Below, one piece after another: positions 25,631 through 38,613 of a DNA stretch of 64,000 nt. Both the position numbers and the translations under genes were made by a program. This DNA is from Mangifera indica (lineage: Eukaryota; Streptophyta; Magnoliopsida; Sapindales; Anacardiaceae), in the NCBI RefSeq assembly GCF_011075055.1, contig NC_058139.1, positions 1,580,501 through 1,644,500 on the forward strand. Reading direction: 5' to 3'. How positions within the stretch are numbered: the first letter of the stretch is position 1; every line of letters begins with the position of its first letter. The notes under the pieces were generated by a model that searched no databases, was not told the origin of the DNA, and was given only the letters and a program-made list of their open reading frames with translations.

Positions 25631-28530
25631 GGATTGAAATTTTCTGCAAGGAAACAAATATGGGCGTAGGAATTAATTAATAGTCCACTGCAAGAGCAAG
25701 ACAGCCAATTTATGATCCTAGAAATTACAAGTAAGACTTGAATGGATCACAATAATTTTAATACAACGCAATGTGTGCCATGGAGAGGAATATAATAAAT
25801 TTAGCTTACAAATCAAATTGAATAAGAGATCAATTCAGGATTAAATTCTAATTCATAATAATTATTATAATTGAATTGGGTAATTCCACATAAGAAATTA
25901 AAACAACGTTTTATGCATGCTTTTTTAGTCCTCATTAATTTGTTCAACACTTTCTAGACTTTCTTGATTTCTTAACATAACAACTTCTAGATTTACTTTT
26001 TACTTCTTGTCCTCTATATACATAAACATTGGATCGAGGTTGTCCAAGCATGCATAGAAGAACATGCAATATTTTTTTTTTTTGTGTTTATCCATTTATT
26101 TGTAACTTTGCCAGATTTTTGGGTTTTCTTTTTTAAATTGTAACTGCCTACAGGCAATTATTTTCGAAATTTTACATACACCATCATTGAAAGAATTGGA
26201 GAGTTTAGAAGATTTGTGTATTTGTAAAGGAATAGTCAAACCGTATATTGTATTATATATCAAAAAACTTAATCTTTTATATCGTATATCATATCATATC
26301 ATATTGATACATCATTTAAAAAATTATAATTGTTATGTTATCATTTTGAAAAGTATTATAAACAACCCTAAAATTTTTTTATATACACCTCAATTGTACT
26401 ATTATTTTTTTCTAAAAAAGTGTATTGATCCGTAGTAGTTAAATGTATCACATCATAAGATATGTATCGTATCATATGATATATTTAATATATATTTTTA
26501 ATTTGATATATCTGATGATGTATATCATTTTTTATTTATATCACATTGTATCGTTAAATACGTATCATATATTATAAAATACTAAAAACTATTAAAAGAA
26601 TTTACCAGCGCTCAATGTTTCAATCAATGACTAACGTTAATTTTCAATAATGCTTTTTAATTTGTATCTATTTAGGTGCAATTTGGATTTTTTATACAAC
26701 GATATAACTAGATATAACTTGTATTGTATTGGCTTAGAGGATCAGTTGCATGCACGCTTTACATACTTTAAGCAAGGAAATTTAATAATAATAATAATAA
26801 TAATAATAGTGTGATAAGCAAGTGTGGATTTTTGTGAGTGCTAGTCTTCTAATTTGCTACGTTCTTAGTTTTTTATCCGAATGGCAATTACTGTAATCCC
26901 GCCAAAGCTCTGAAGATCTTATATTATTGTGGGAATGATATTAGGGCTGAATCTTACCCAAACTAGTTTAGGTTTACTTTGGTGTTTGACTAGAATGAAC
27001 CAAACTCAAATTAAGAAAGTTTTAGTTAGGTGAAGTTTGAGTCAAACTTTGAATCCAAACAACTTGATTGTAAATCCATTTTCTTCAATTACTTCTTTTC
27101 GTTTGGCTCGATTCTACAGGGGAAATTATGGCATAAGGGCATTCAAGTATAAGCCAATATAAATTGAACTGTAGAGAAGTCGAATTTGGACTTCCGGATT
27201 ATCGGAACATAGTCATTAACGCCAGAAGTCTTATTTGGACTTGCTGATTATCCCGAAATATAAAATTAAGTTGACTGCCTCACAAAAGTACTTTCATTAC
27301 TCCCCTCGTCTAATGTCTGATTTTGGGTACATGAAAGTTCAAAAGATATTAAATGTTCGGAAAAGCAGTAGAACATATTTGACCTGGCCTCAGTACACCT
27401 CGACATCATAAACTTAATATTAGCTTGGAAAAGTCGGCATAGAGAATTTGGCCAGCTTCCATTGCTCCATTCGCCGAACCAAATCTTAAGTGTAACTGTA
27501 GTTCAAGTTTTCGTTAAGATCTAATACAGTTTATTATTATATTGACCCTTTACAGAAGTAGCCATATTGAAGCAAGATTAATTTCTTGGCCAAAATTAAT
27601 GTCTTGTCCATAAATGATTATCATAGTGTGGGTTCTAGTTTGCATGCATGTTAAATGTTAAACAAAGTACAAGTCCATGAATGGGGTTTACATGTGAGAT
27701 GGCCCAACAAAGTCTAGAACTGCGCTAAACAATTTTCATTTTAGTTTATAGATGGATTCGGACTAAATTCGAACATAAGAAAGTCAGTTCAGAATTGATT
27801 TGAAATTGACCAGCTGATGTAAACTCAGCTTGAATATGAGATCTTGGTGGTTGTTCTTTTTGGGAATAATCAGATAATAATTGACTAGTAATTGAAGTCC
27901 AACAAAAATTCACAACTTGCAAGGAGGAAGGCAAAAAGCATTTCCACTAGTGAGAAAGGAATCCTATTGTTTTAAACTAGAGTGCAAACCTTACTAAGAC
28001 CAATTGCAGCACCATTTGGTATTTCAATGAATCCACCTTCTTGCAAAACGAACTGTGACAAATGGAGATGACTCATCTCATCTGTTCTTCGTCATTTTTT
28101 TAAACTATTTGAAGAGCTTTTTGTTTGTCAGTGCGCCAACCAAACTGCAATAACGAAAGTGAAGACTCTTTATGTCATCCTCATCGACTTTCTCTAAAAC
28201 AGAATTTTCTTCACAATTATTTGAAGTTTACTGTTTTTGACCAACATTTTAAAATTTGATCGGCAGACCAAAAGCAAGCCTTGGCTAGATGATAGTTACA
28301 ATGCCAATAATAGCCGACCTTGGTGTGAAAGTTTTCACCAACGAAAAGTATATCAGTAAAACAGATGAGCTTGAATACAAGAATATAAAAACACACAATA
28401 AAATATACAACAGTAAGTCGTTTTTTTACGTGGTTCAGCCGAAAAATCCAATATTATTTTCCAAAAAAGTAGTGGCCAGCAACGTTGATTATGACCGCAT
28501 ACACTCGGGAAGCCATGGCCGGCAAACCAC
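25631..28530. other. Intergenic, no gene seen
   Basis: AT-rich DNA. It includes a TATCATATCATATGATA-type satellite-like stretch (26260-26580), an (ATA)n run near 26787-26808, a dispersed repeat at 26940-27060, and unremarkable DNA to 28370. A short segment at 28370-28480 contains TTTTTTTACGTGGTTCAGCC, and a related sequence occurs at 35660-35690, so it is probably an LTR or MITE fragment. Confidence 0.5.
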
Positions 28531-28540
28531 TATATATATT
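28531..28540 (+). promoter_or_regulatory. TATA box of the first HMA gene
   Basis: TATATATATT lies 120 bp upstream of the ATG at 28651, with a pyrimidine-rich leader between them. Confidence 0.4.
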
Positions 28541-28650
28541 TATATTATCATCTTTTCTTTTCACCTCTTAAATCCCCATCACGCATATTACTTGCGAGTT
28601 CTTTCAGCTTAAATTCCTTCTGTTCATTTTGAATTTTATACATATTCCAA

Positions 28651-29169
28651 ATGGCACAGGTACAATATTCAGCTCTATCCATGTATTCCTTACGTATGGC
28701 TTAACTGTTTTAATCTGTTTTGATGTATTGAAAGAGATGTGTATAAGAATATAATTTTTGGTTTTCCACTGTTTCTCAAATAACATATACAGAAGGTAGT
28801 GCTGAAGATCATGACCATGAATGATGAAAAAACAAAGCAGAAAGCCATAAAAGCTGTTGCTGACATTTATGGTACCAACTCTTCCCATGCCTTAATTATA
28901 AATTCTTTCATTTCTTTGCTTTGTATCAAAAACATCCTTCCTTAGTTACAGTATTAGTAGCTTGTTGGTTACTTGTGTGTATTTATTAAATAACTGCAGG
29001 AGTAGATTCAATTGAAGCTGATACAAAGGAGCAGAAGCTGACCATTATAGGGGAAATGGATACAATTGCCATAGCAAAGAAACTGAAGAAAATAGGAAAG
29101 ATGGACATTGTATCAGTTGGCCCAGCTAAAGAAGACAAAAAAGATGAAAAGAAAGAAGATAATAAATGA
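28651..29169 (+). CDS. HMA-domain protein lacking the CxxC motif
   Basis: Three exons: 28651-28659 (only ATG GCA CAG), 28793-28871 and 29000-29169, giving 85 residues. The product is MAQ, KVVLKIMTMNDEKTKQKAIK, then VDSIEADTKEQKLTIIGEMD, then AIAKKLKKIGKMDIVSVGPA and a Lys/Asp/Glu tail. The beta-alpha-beta pattern is that of the heavy metal-associated domain found in plant HIPP proteins. The metal-binding Cys-x-x-Cys loop is replaced by MTMND, and no C-terminal CaaX prenylation box is present. Metal transport is therefore unlikely; related plant proteins often act through protein contacts. The nine-base first exon and both intron positions are shared exactly with the minus-strand copy at 34512-34991, which supports the model. 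Confidence 0.88.
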
Positions 29170-32100
29170 TGTTAATTTATTGTAAATTAGGTTTGAATTT
29201 CAAACAGCAAATCTCAGAAGTTATAATAATATACATTTCTTTGGGCTCTGAGTTCACACGCATTGATGGTGGTGTTCTTTGAATTAGGTTTAGGGATTTA
29301 TTATCTTGTAAGACATGGCATTTCAGCCTGGCCCGAAACCCATAATTCAAGTCCGATCCGATACTGTAGCATTATGAGTTGAACCAATAGATCTTTCAGG
29401 CTAGGTCATGGACTTTAATATTAAGTCCATGGTCAGCCCAGCTTGGTTTAATACTGTTTAAAAATTTAAAAGAAAAAAAATAAGGGTGGAAGCTAGGCAT
29501 CTGTTTGTGGGCAATTACTTTTTTTTTTAATTTTTTTATATAAATTAATTAAAATCTTTTTTATTTCTAATTTTATTTATAAATCTCTCGATCTCAATTC
29601 TTTCATTATATTTTTAATGTTATTTTATTTTATCAACTCTTTTTCAAAAGTTGTCTAAATTTATAAATAATAATTTTTTATATCTATAATTTTATTTCTA
29701 TTTTATTATTACAAAATATTACAAACGGATTCAATATCAAATGAATCCAATGTCAAATGAATTCAGAAATTTGGATGTTATGGTCAAATAGATAAATGGT
29801 ATGGTGTATATATATATTTTTTATATTTGTAATTATATAGTATGTAAATTAATTTATTTATACTATGTTATAAACTTATAATATTTTTATCATGTAACTA
29901 TGATATTCTTTCGTCATAAGTAAGAGATTATAAATGAAATATTTGAGATATTACCCTCAGTTTTAATAATTAAAAAATAATTGGTGTTTAAAAATATTAA
30001 TTAAAATTAAAAAAAGTTTAAATGGGTCGGTCTGATTAAAGCCTGTGGGTTGGCCCGTTTAAAGTCTGGCCTTATATATAGGGTCAAGCCTTAGGCTAAA
30101 AAAATCATGGGTTTGCCCGGTCTGAAGGCCTATTACTGTGTTCGCCTAAGGCTTGACCTGACTAATGAGCCCGACGGGTCGTGCTAGAGTCAGCTCTACC
30201 CGACTCATTGAAATCTCTATATGATGATTTGGGAAACATATCTTAGAATTTAGAGATCTCTTTTCATTTGAAATTGTTCTGTTAATAGGTTTACCCTTTG
30301 AAGATCATGCATTGGCATTCCAAGGGTAATATAATACAACACTTACCATGAATTTGTCAATTAAATTGGGAACGTTAGGGGTAATAAAGCCATTTCACTT
30401 TAAAATTATGTCTAGAAAATTGGAAAATTTTTATTTCCCTCTAGTTATGTATAAGTTTAAAAAATAGGTTTCAAAAAGTAATAAATACATATAAACATTT
30501 TTTATTAATTTATTCATACAAACTGATATAATAATATGTGATTAATTAATATACTTGTTTTTTTTTTTTCACTTTAAATCAACCAATAATATGTTATTAC
30601 ATCACTTTGTATTATTAAATTTAAACTCGCATTAAAAAATATTAAAACAATAATATTTTATATATAAATAATAATATTTGTAAGTAAACTGACTGGTGAA
30701 CCTTAATTTATCAGAAAATTTTTAAATAAATACAATTAAAATTTCAAACTTAGTAATATTTATTTAATTTAAAATCAACAATGGCATCCATGATTGAACA
30801 TAAATTATTTTTCAAGAGGGCTACCTGAGCTGCTGCCCAAACAAGCCTGCTAGAATCTAAACCCAACTCCCCTAAGACTTGCACCAACACAAATACAATA
30901 TGATCAAGGATTCATGGATTTTTTTTTTTTTCACCATTACTAATTCAGTAATTTATTTTTTATTAATTATTTTATTTGTTAATTACTAATTCAATGATAC
31001 ATCAGGTATTATAATCAGTAATTTGATTACCATTTAATAAAGGATTATCATACTTATCTTAATTTTGTTACAATTTTATAATTATTTATTAATTTTTTAA
31101 GGCAAAAATATTTTTATTTTCATTTAAAATAATAAATAATATAAACAATATTTTAGAAAAAAATTATTAACATAATAATTTGAAAAAAAATAATTTAATT
31201 AATTAATTTTATAACTTGAAATCAATTTTAATATAATTTTAAGATGATAAATACTTTTAAAGAAAGGCACAAAATAAATATCTGACATAAGACATGTAAA
31301 TTTAACCCAATACTTATATATGTAAACCATGATTGAATATAAATCAAAGGGTATAGAAGTTAAATACAGTAAATAGTAAATGTTGTGTTCTGTACAAGGA
31401 AAAAATATTTTAATGGCTTTCCCTGTTTTTGATTTGCTATAGCTTCAGGATGCCTATTATTGGGTTATTTTGTTTTGCTCTTTTGATTATAATTTGGTCA
31501 ATATTGATGACAAATTTTACAGTCTTTCTCTTGCTGATAGACTTGCAAATTTGTAGGTAAATTCGGCTTTTGATGTCTGCATAACTCTTTGTGTTGCCCT
31601 CTTGAGCTTTATCACCGTATAAACAGTGATAGGTCTTCAAGAGGAGAATGTTAGGGTTAAACAGTATTGTTTAATTAATCTGTTTTTTTAGTTATCTTTT
31701 GTTTTTGAAAGAGTGAGCCTAGATTGTTCTTGGACCCTCTCTTGGGGTTCTTCTTTTTGTTTATATATACTTTAATTATCCAAAAAAATATAAATATATT
31801 TTAATTAAAAAACCCTTTAATAGTTAATTTAAAACGGTGGATGCTTATCATTAATATTCTTAACATATATGGCAGTAATTCTCTTTAATAACATTCTTAA
31901 TTCAATGTCACTTCCAAGTTAATATTAACTTTCCTTTCTAATAATTAATTATTTACCAAATTGAATCTGACTTTGTCAGAAAATAAAATGGTAAACTTTT
32001 TTCCTAACTATTCATTGTATATTTTGTTTGAAATAGTCAATATTTGCATATCAAGAAGAAATATTTTAAATAAAGACAGTTAAAAAAATTATGTTAAAAA

Positions 32101-32310
32101 CTAAATAATGAAAGAAAAATTAAGTAGATATTTATTAATGTACCACTAACCACTCACTAACAATAAAAATTTTATATTATGTCAATATTTGATTAGAAAT
32201 ATGAATTTTAAAAATTTCCAAAAAAGGTTATGAACAGAAGCTGGATGCATTGTAATTTGAACCTTGACAGACAAGAATGAGTAAACGATAGGATACTTTG
32301 ATTTAGAACA
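29170..32310. other. Intergenic between HMA gene and first GT90
   Basis: 29310-30220 has GGCCCGAAACCCAT-type sequence at the left and GGGTTTGCCCGGTCTGAAGG with TGAGCCCGACGGGTCG at the right. This is reminiscent of a non-autonomous hAT-like element, but ends are unclear. 30930-31200 shares a TTATTAATTTTTT(G/A)AG(A/G)CAAAAATA block with 50890-50960. The rest is AT-rich. I see no protein-like frame. Confidence 0.45.
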
Positions 32311-34287
32311 ATGCAGAGATTTTCCAGTATGACTGTACAGGCTAGAAATGTGAAGAGGGATCTTGCAACGATTACAATATTGTTACTGTTTATGATTGCC
32401 CTTGTTAATACTGTTGTTTACATTTGTTCCATCTGGGGTGGCACTGTAAGTATACATTCATTTTAGGGTTGTGTATTTTTTTTTTCTGGGTGATTTTGTA
32501 TTGTAATTTCATTGTTGTTGGCACCTTGGTGATTTTCTTTTCTCCTTTAAATTTTGCAGTTTAAGTTATTTGTTGATAATTCAATTCGCAAAACAGTGAT
32601 TATCTTCCAAAGCCCACCTCGGCAAATCATAATCCCTCTAAATTGCAGCATCAGAAACCAAACACAATCTTGTCCTTCAAATTACCCTAAAATTTTCCAG
32701 ACAAAAGACCGTAGAATCCCATCATCATTTCAGCGTAAATGCCCGGAATATTTTCGCTGGATCCGCGAAGATTTAAGGCCCTGGAATAGCACAGGAATCA
32801 GCCGGGAGATGGTGGAAAGAGCTAATCAAACGGCTAATTTTCGCCTTATAATTGTGGACAAGAAGCTGTATATCGAGAAGTACCGGGGAACATTTCAAAC
32901 AAGAGATGTGTACACTATATGGGGCATCTTGCAACTTCTTCGGAGGTATCCTGGAGGGCTACCTGACTTAGAGTTGATGTTTCACTGTGGCGATTTGCCG
33001 GTCATCCGTTCAAGAGTCTACAGTGCACCGAATTCATTAGCCCCACCTCCATTGTTTGCGTACTCTGGCCGTAAGTCGACCTTGGACATTGTGTTCCCTG
33101 ATTGGTCGTTTTGGGGATGGTATAATTCACACAACTCTTCTCCTTATTACTATATAATAAATGCAAACTAAAGTTATCTTTTATGGTTGGTGTAGGGAGG
33201 AGATAAATATAAAACCATGGACCAGTTTGTTAACAGAACTTAAAGAAGGCAACAATAGGACAAAATGGATAGATAGGATACCTTATGCTTACTGGAAAGG
33301 AAATGCTTTCTCAGGCTCTAAATCTAGAGTAGACCTTCTTTCATGCAATGTCTCCGATAAACAGGATTGGAATGCTCGAATTTATAACCTGGTAATAATT
33401 TTCTTGAAGTTCTTAGTAATTTTGTTTTTAAAATGGCCTGTGGGTTGTGCTGTAATCGTTATAATCTTGTAGAATTGGACACGGGAGGTCAAGCAAGGCT
33501 TTAAGCAATCAGACTTAGCAAGCCAATGCACACACAGGTAAAACTTTAATTTTCTTAATTTGATATATTTTTTTTATTTGTTGTCGTGGGATTTTTCTTT
33601 CATTATAACTGTGTAGTCAAATAGGTACAAAATCTACATTGAAGGAAATGCATGGTCCGTCAGTGAAAAATACATTCTAGCCTGTGACTCTATGACATTG
33701 TTTGTAAATTCCAAGTATTATGATTTCTTCACAAGATATCTACAGCCTATGCAGCACTTCTGGCCAATAAGGGATGACCAGAAGTGCAAATCCATCAAGT
33801 TTGCTGTAGATTGGGGTAATTTTTATAAACAAAAGGTAATAACTTAATTACTTTTTCTAATGACAATTTGGTTAAATTCTTATGTATTAATGCTTTATGG
33901 ATTCGGCAGGCACAAGAAATTGGAAAAGCAGCTAGCAAATTTATTCAAGAAGAACTGAAAATGGATTTCATATATGATTACATGTTTCATCTGCTAAATG
34001 AGTATGCAAAGCTGTTGAAGTTCAAACCCAAGGTACCTGATGGAGCTGTTGAGGTATGCTCAGAGACAATGGCTTGTGGGGCAAAAGGGTTGCGGAAGAA
34101 GTTCATGATGGAAACATTGGTTAAAGGTCCTTCCGTTACAAATCCATGCACCTTGCCTCCTTATGACTCTAAAGTTCTTGATTCTTTCGAAAGGAAAAAA
34201 ATTGATGCAGTGAGGCGGGTGCATAATTGGGAGGATAAACACCCGGGAAGTTTCAATTTAAGCAGTAGGTATGAGAAACGTATTTAA
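32311..34287 (+). CDS. GT90 glycosyltransferase (DUF821/rumi-like), copy 1
   Basis: Six exons join in phase: 32311-32445, 32560-33119, 33196-33391, 33473-33537, 33625-33835 and 33910-34287, giving 514 residues. A short cytosolic N-terminus (MQRFSSMTVQARNVKRD) and one membrane span (about 20-40) predict a type II Golgi/ER protein. The luminal part has GT90 landmarks in order: CPEYFRWIREDLRPW, YTIWGILQLLRRYPG, LPDLELMF, PPPLFAY, DIVFPDWSFWGW, INIKPW, YAYWKGN, YIEGNAWSVSEKYILACDSM, FAVDWGN, EELKMDFIYDYMFHLLNEYA and EVCSETMAC. Animal members add glucose or xylose to EGF repeats; plant substrates are uncertain. It differs from copies 2 and 3 by LMFHCGDLP where they have LMFDCDD-x-P. It is first of three tandem copies in the same direction, with an antisense HMA gene just downstream. 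Confidence 0.93.
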
Positions 34288-34511
34288 CATCTTACAGTGT
34301 TATTATTAGCCGATTAAATTTTGAGAGAGATACAAAATTTCATCCTGTAATCAATAAACTATAATTGAGATTTATATAACTGACTGGTTTTTAAATTTTT
34401 ATTGAAAATTTTTTGTTCTAAACCATCCATACGCATTTCACTGTAAGCTATAGCATCATGGAATTGCTTAATTTGCTTCTATCCTTTCTTTTCCTCTATT
34501 TTTTCCTCTTT

Positions 34512-34873
34512 CTATTCTTCTTTTGCCGGGCCAACTGCTAACATTTCAACTTTTCCTATTTTCTTGAGTTTTTTAGCTACAGCAACTGGATCCATATCTC
34601 CAATAACAGTCAGCTTATGCTCGTTCAGATCAGCTGCGATTGAATCTACTCCTGTTACGTATACATGTTTCAGAAACCCACAAACATTATTGATCAGTTG
34701 AAAAGAATAAAATAAGAAGTTAAGAAATTAAGAAGTAATATGTTGTGTCAACTACCATAGATATCAGCGGCAGCTTCTATTGCTTTCTGCTTTGTCTTCT
34801 CATCATTCATTGTCATTATCTTCAACACTACCTTCTGCAAAAAGATTGATACAAATTGAGGAAAACAAAAGTG

Positions 34874-34906
<33 letters not shown>

Positions 34907-34991
34907 ACATATATCAACAAAATATATAAAAATAGTTGCATCATGTATGGAGAAACATGGCTTCTTTTTTTTTTTTTTTTACCTGTGCCAT
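34512..34991 (-). CDS. HMA-domain protein lacking CxxC, second copy
   Basis: Three exons: 34983-34991 (ATG GCA CAG), 34756-34834 and 34512-34651, giving 75 residues. The sequence MAQ, KVVLKIMTMNDEKTKQKAIE, then VDSIAADLNEHKLTVIGDMD, then AVAKKLKKIGKVEMLAVGPA closely matches the 28651 gene. All introns fall at the same positions. The metal-binding Cys pair is again MTMN. The charged tail is cut short: a TAG follows GPAKEE, although the next codons still read KEE and Lys/Glu-rich beyond, so a stop was gained here or lost in the relative. It lies tail to tail with GT90 copy 1, only 224 bp apart. A (TA)(TG) microsatellite (34873-34906) sits in its first intron. Confidence 0.85.
34873..34906. repeat. 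(TA)n(TG)n microsatellite
   Basis: A TA run passing into TG repeats, inside the first intron of the second HMA gene. Confidence 0.9.
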
Positions 34992-37900
34992 TTCTGGTCA
35001 ATGAAATTGAAATTCACTGAATAGAAAAATATATACAGTGGGAATACTGATAGTCAACGTTGTTAATTTTGTCACGACTTCCAAAGCCCTTTTCATGCAT
35101 GTTTTAGAGATGCAGCCTTTTACAAAAAGGCACAATACATAGGCAGTTGGATGGTCCCAATCCCAATGCTTGGCTTTAGTGAAATGACATGTAAGTAAGT
35201 TTGCTGCAACAGGAATTGACTAGTGGAGGTTTCATGCAGGTAGATATCCTGGACCAGTCCGAAAAAGGGGCCCTTCATTTTCTTGTCTGTCGCCACCCAA
35301 ATTTACCCTTTTATTAAACAAACTGAGTTATAAACGAGGTTGTTCATTAATTTTAATTCCGTTCAAGAAAGGGCAAATCTTCCTCAAGAGAGAAATTTTC
35401 TCTAACAAATTAATATTTCCTGGAATAACAATTAGGCAGTTTGAGACTTTTGAGTCATCTACCCGGGAAGCCAAGATATAGTACTTTAAGAAAGTCTTTC
35501 CTTGGAACCAATAAAACCTTTTTTTACCATTCAAAATTCTAAGCAATCAATTTAAAATTTTACACATCATAGATTATAATAGTAGCGAGAAGAATTTGTT
35601 AATGAATCTCCGTTATAATTATACAAAGTACATGCAAATAAAGACAATTGAATATAAAATAGTTTTTTTTAACGTGGTTTAATCAATGTTCAAAAGTTTA
35701 TATCTATTGTTATAACATTAAAAGATTTTGACAAAATTCTCTTATTAACTAATGAATTAGTTGTTTGAGAGAGAGATATACATCCGTATGTCCAGACATG
35801 GATTGTTGCTTTTGCAATAGTCATTTCTCGAGAAGATATTCCAATGGTAGGAAACTACCAAGTCTACCGTGTAACACAAGTCATATGCTTCCTCCATGTG
35901 TAAGCCAGCCACCTCTCACTTCAGCTTGTTAGACTGAAACAAAATGCATTTCTTGTATTATGCAGCGAGTCTCCAATACATTAACTTTGGATGGTGGTAA
36001 ATTCACTGTAACAAATATTAAGAGACGAAAGTTTACCATATTCAGTAAGGTTGGTGTAGGCAGGAGCTAAATTTGAAACCATTTTGTTAGTCTTATTATA
36101 TGTTAGTGTATTTGTGAAAGATAGATGAAATGATAACATAAGATCCATCGTTTTCGTTCACACGTCAATATGATTTTTGGGCTTGGACAAATAAAACAGA
36201 GGAAAAGGATCATGGGCTCGACAACCTTTAGCAGCCTAGGAAAATCACTCTAACGGCTCCCAAGTTTATTAGCTTATCAATATCCCTATCTGATTTATAA
36301 AAATAACTTTAAACAACCTGCTGTCATTTGATCGTTGATAGGTTTCCGGTAGTTCAAGATCAACTCAACAACATTCCAAACCAAAATCGAAAAGAGTAAT
36401 ATTATAAATATCGATTTTTTAGTATATAAATACATACATATATAATGTGCTATTATGTAATTGAAAGTTACTTATTTTTAATTCAAAATCACTCAATTTT
36501 TTAATAACAAACATCAAATATATATAATTTGTGTATATAAAATAGGTATACATAATTTTATTGAAACAAAAATGTCCTGTCTTCAAACTCCAACATACCT
36601 CAATCTCTTCTTATTCAAGAGAAGCTCTATGATAGTGGAATATTTAATTTCATGAGCTTTGCATCTTATGAGCAAAAGAAATTACATCTAAATCTCTTTT
36701 TTTTTTAAATCTATCGTCCACTAGTCTCTCTACCTCCCCTCACGGCTATTTCCCATTTTCAAATCCTCACAACTACCTTCAAATCGGGAGGTTGTTTGTG
36801 GATATAAAAAAAATATGGATATTGATTTCAAGTTTTTTTGACTCATACCCATGAAATACATGTTATTTATGGGTGGACCAAATATATTTATAGGCATTCA
36901 TAATTTTTTTTTCTTTATTTTTCACTCTTCTTTCTCAACTCTAGCTAGATTCAATCGACCACCACCCTATTAAAGTTCTCAATCCAAATCTACCACATCC
37001 CATCTCTCTCCTTCCACTCCAAGCAAAAACATTTAAATTTATAAACCAATCCTAACTCTTAAATAACTTCAACAAGGTTAACGTTGCAAGAAGGACTGAA
37101 GAAATTATAAAACTATTAAATAACCAAAATCAATATATAAAACGTAATCAGGGAAGAAGCATAAACAAAAAGGACCTTGGAGGGGAAAATGGGTCTATTG
37201 GGGAACAAAAAAGAGTCAGGTTGAGCTTAGAAGGGATGGGCGAGGTGGAAAAATAAAGGGAGGGAATGAAGAGATGGCAATTATAAGGGAGCGGGAGATT
37301 TTGGCTTGTTCCATGAGGGCGACAACTAACAATGAAGGAGGGTGTTGCTAGAGTACAGCTTGATTATTTTATTTAAATTTTTATAATAATTACGACATGA
37401 CGGAGTTTTGGTATATTTCTTCAATTGTTATTGGTACTTCCAACGATTGTTTATGTTTTGGTTGAATTTGGTTTGTTTGGTCATGTTGTCAAGATGTCAC
37501 AACAAGTCGAGTACATTCGCCATACTCGTTTTATATCTTATTCATCTATTTCAGCCATTGAATAATGGGAATCCAAATTGGCCTTTTGTCCTTAAGAAAC
37601 AAATGCCCACCAATGATAGCTAAGTATCTGACCCAATTTTCACGAACATCCGATCCGACAAATGGTACGCAGGGGCTTGATGGCTTTTTCTCATAAGTCA
37701 GGAGTTTGTTAGATTTATAAACACCTCGTGGGGTTTAGAAAAAAGTCTGCTCTTGCATTCTCTAGAACTCAGCCTTGACCAGGAGTTTTATAGTAGACTT
37801 AGATAAACAATGCTCGTTGGGACCACCGGAAGATGTGGACGGCTTGACACCTAATTTTCCATAGAATTAGTGACCAAGTTTCTGTATCACCATTGACTTT

Positions 37901-38613
37901 TTTATTATTTTATATAATAAATTAAAAATACTTCCCATAAAAAAAAAATCAAACTTTTTGACTTTATTATTGAAAAAAAACTAAGTTTTTTTATATTTAT
38001 TTAACAGGTCAAGATTTTTTTTTTTTATTAATTATAACAAATTATTCACTTAATTTTAACAAAATTAAATATAAATTATATGAAAATTTTTTGTTAATTA
38101 TATTGATATGGTCATTTTGAGATGTTAATATAAACATTTTGTATAATAACAATAAACAATTAATGTGTTCATGTAAATAAGTAAGAAAAAGGGTTATCTC
38201 GAGAATTTGGTAAATCACAATTCTCCCCATTAAACAAGGATTATTTAGGTTATTATTTCTGATTAAAATGAAAATTTCATGTTATCAATTTCTAATGATT
38301 ATAAAAGTTATCATTTTTTTTACGTGATAAAATATAAGTTTAGTCTTTTTAATTTTAAAATCAAAATTTAATCATATCAATAAAGAAAAATAAAAGTTTG
38401 ATTATTTTAATAAAAAAGTTCAAATGTTTTAATTTGCTTCCTTCTCGTTTATAGATTGACAATTTTTCAAAAAACTGCTAATTTTGTTTTGAAAGAAGTT
38501 GCATGTCAAATCCTCTAATACCTTTCAAGTTCAGCTCTAATTTACCTATCCTCAGCAGAGGGCACAAAACGAAATTCCTTGACTGAATCGGAGTGTTCTT
38601 CATAATTATAACG
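34992..38613. other. Intergenic with GT90 relic
   Basis: A GT90 relic occupies about 35880-36095 (listed separately). A TTTTTTTTAACGTGGTTTAATC block at 35660-35690 resembles 28420-28445 and may be an LTR or MITE fragment. 36380-36560 and 37880-38430 are AT-rich. No other gene is recognisable. Confidence 0.5.
35880..36095 (+). pseudogene. Relic of a fourth GT90 gene
   Basis: ATGCAGCGAGTCTCCAATAC (35960) resembles the MQRFSS start of the other copies. The 80 bp before it (GCCAGCC...CTTCAGCTTGTT) match the leader of copy 3 at 42855-42880. About 90 bp later, GGTTGGTGTAG (36049-36059) reproduces the end of intron 2 in copies 1 and 2. It is followed by exon-3-like codons reading Q-E-L-N-L-K-P-F and then a stop. 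The long second exon is missing. This is a broken remnant, not a working gene. Confidence 0.7.

Noticed and set aside
25631..25657. Upstream start of the three-exon LOR gene
   Set aside because: The opening codon is TTG and the stretch looks like an intron acceptor (TTGCAG) before the true ATG.
29310..30220. Possible hAT-type non-autonomous element
   Set aside because: Terminal similarity is suggestive but no matching ends or 8-bp duplication could be fixed, so it is only mentioned in the intergenic entry.
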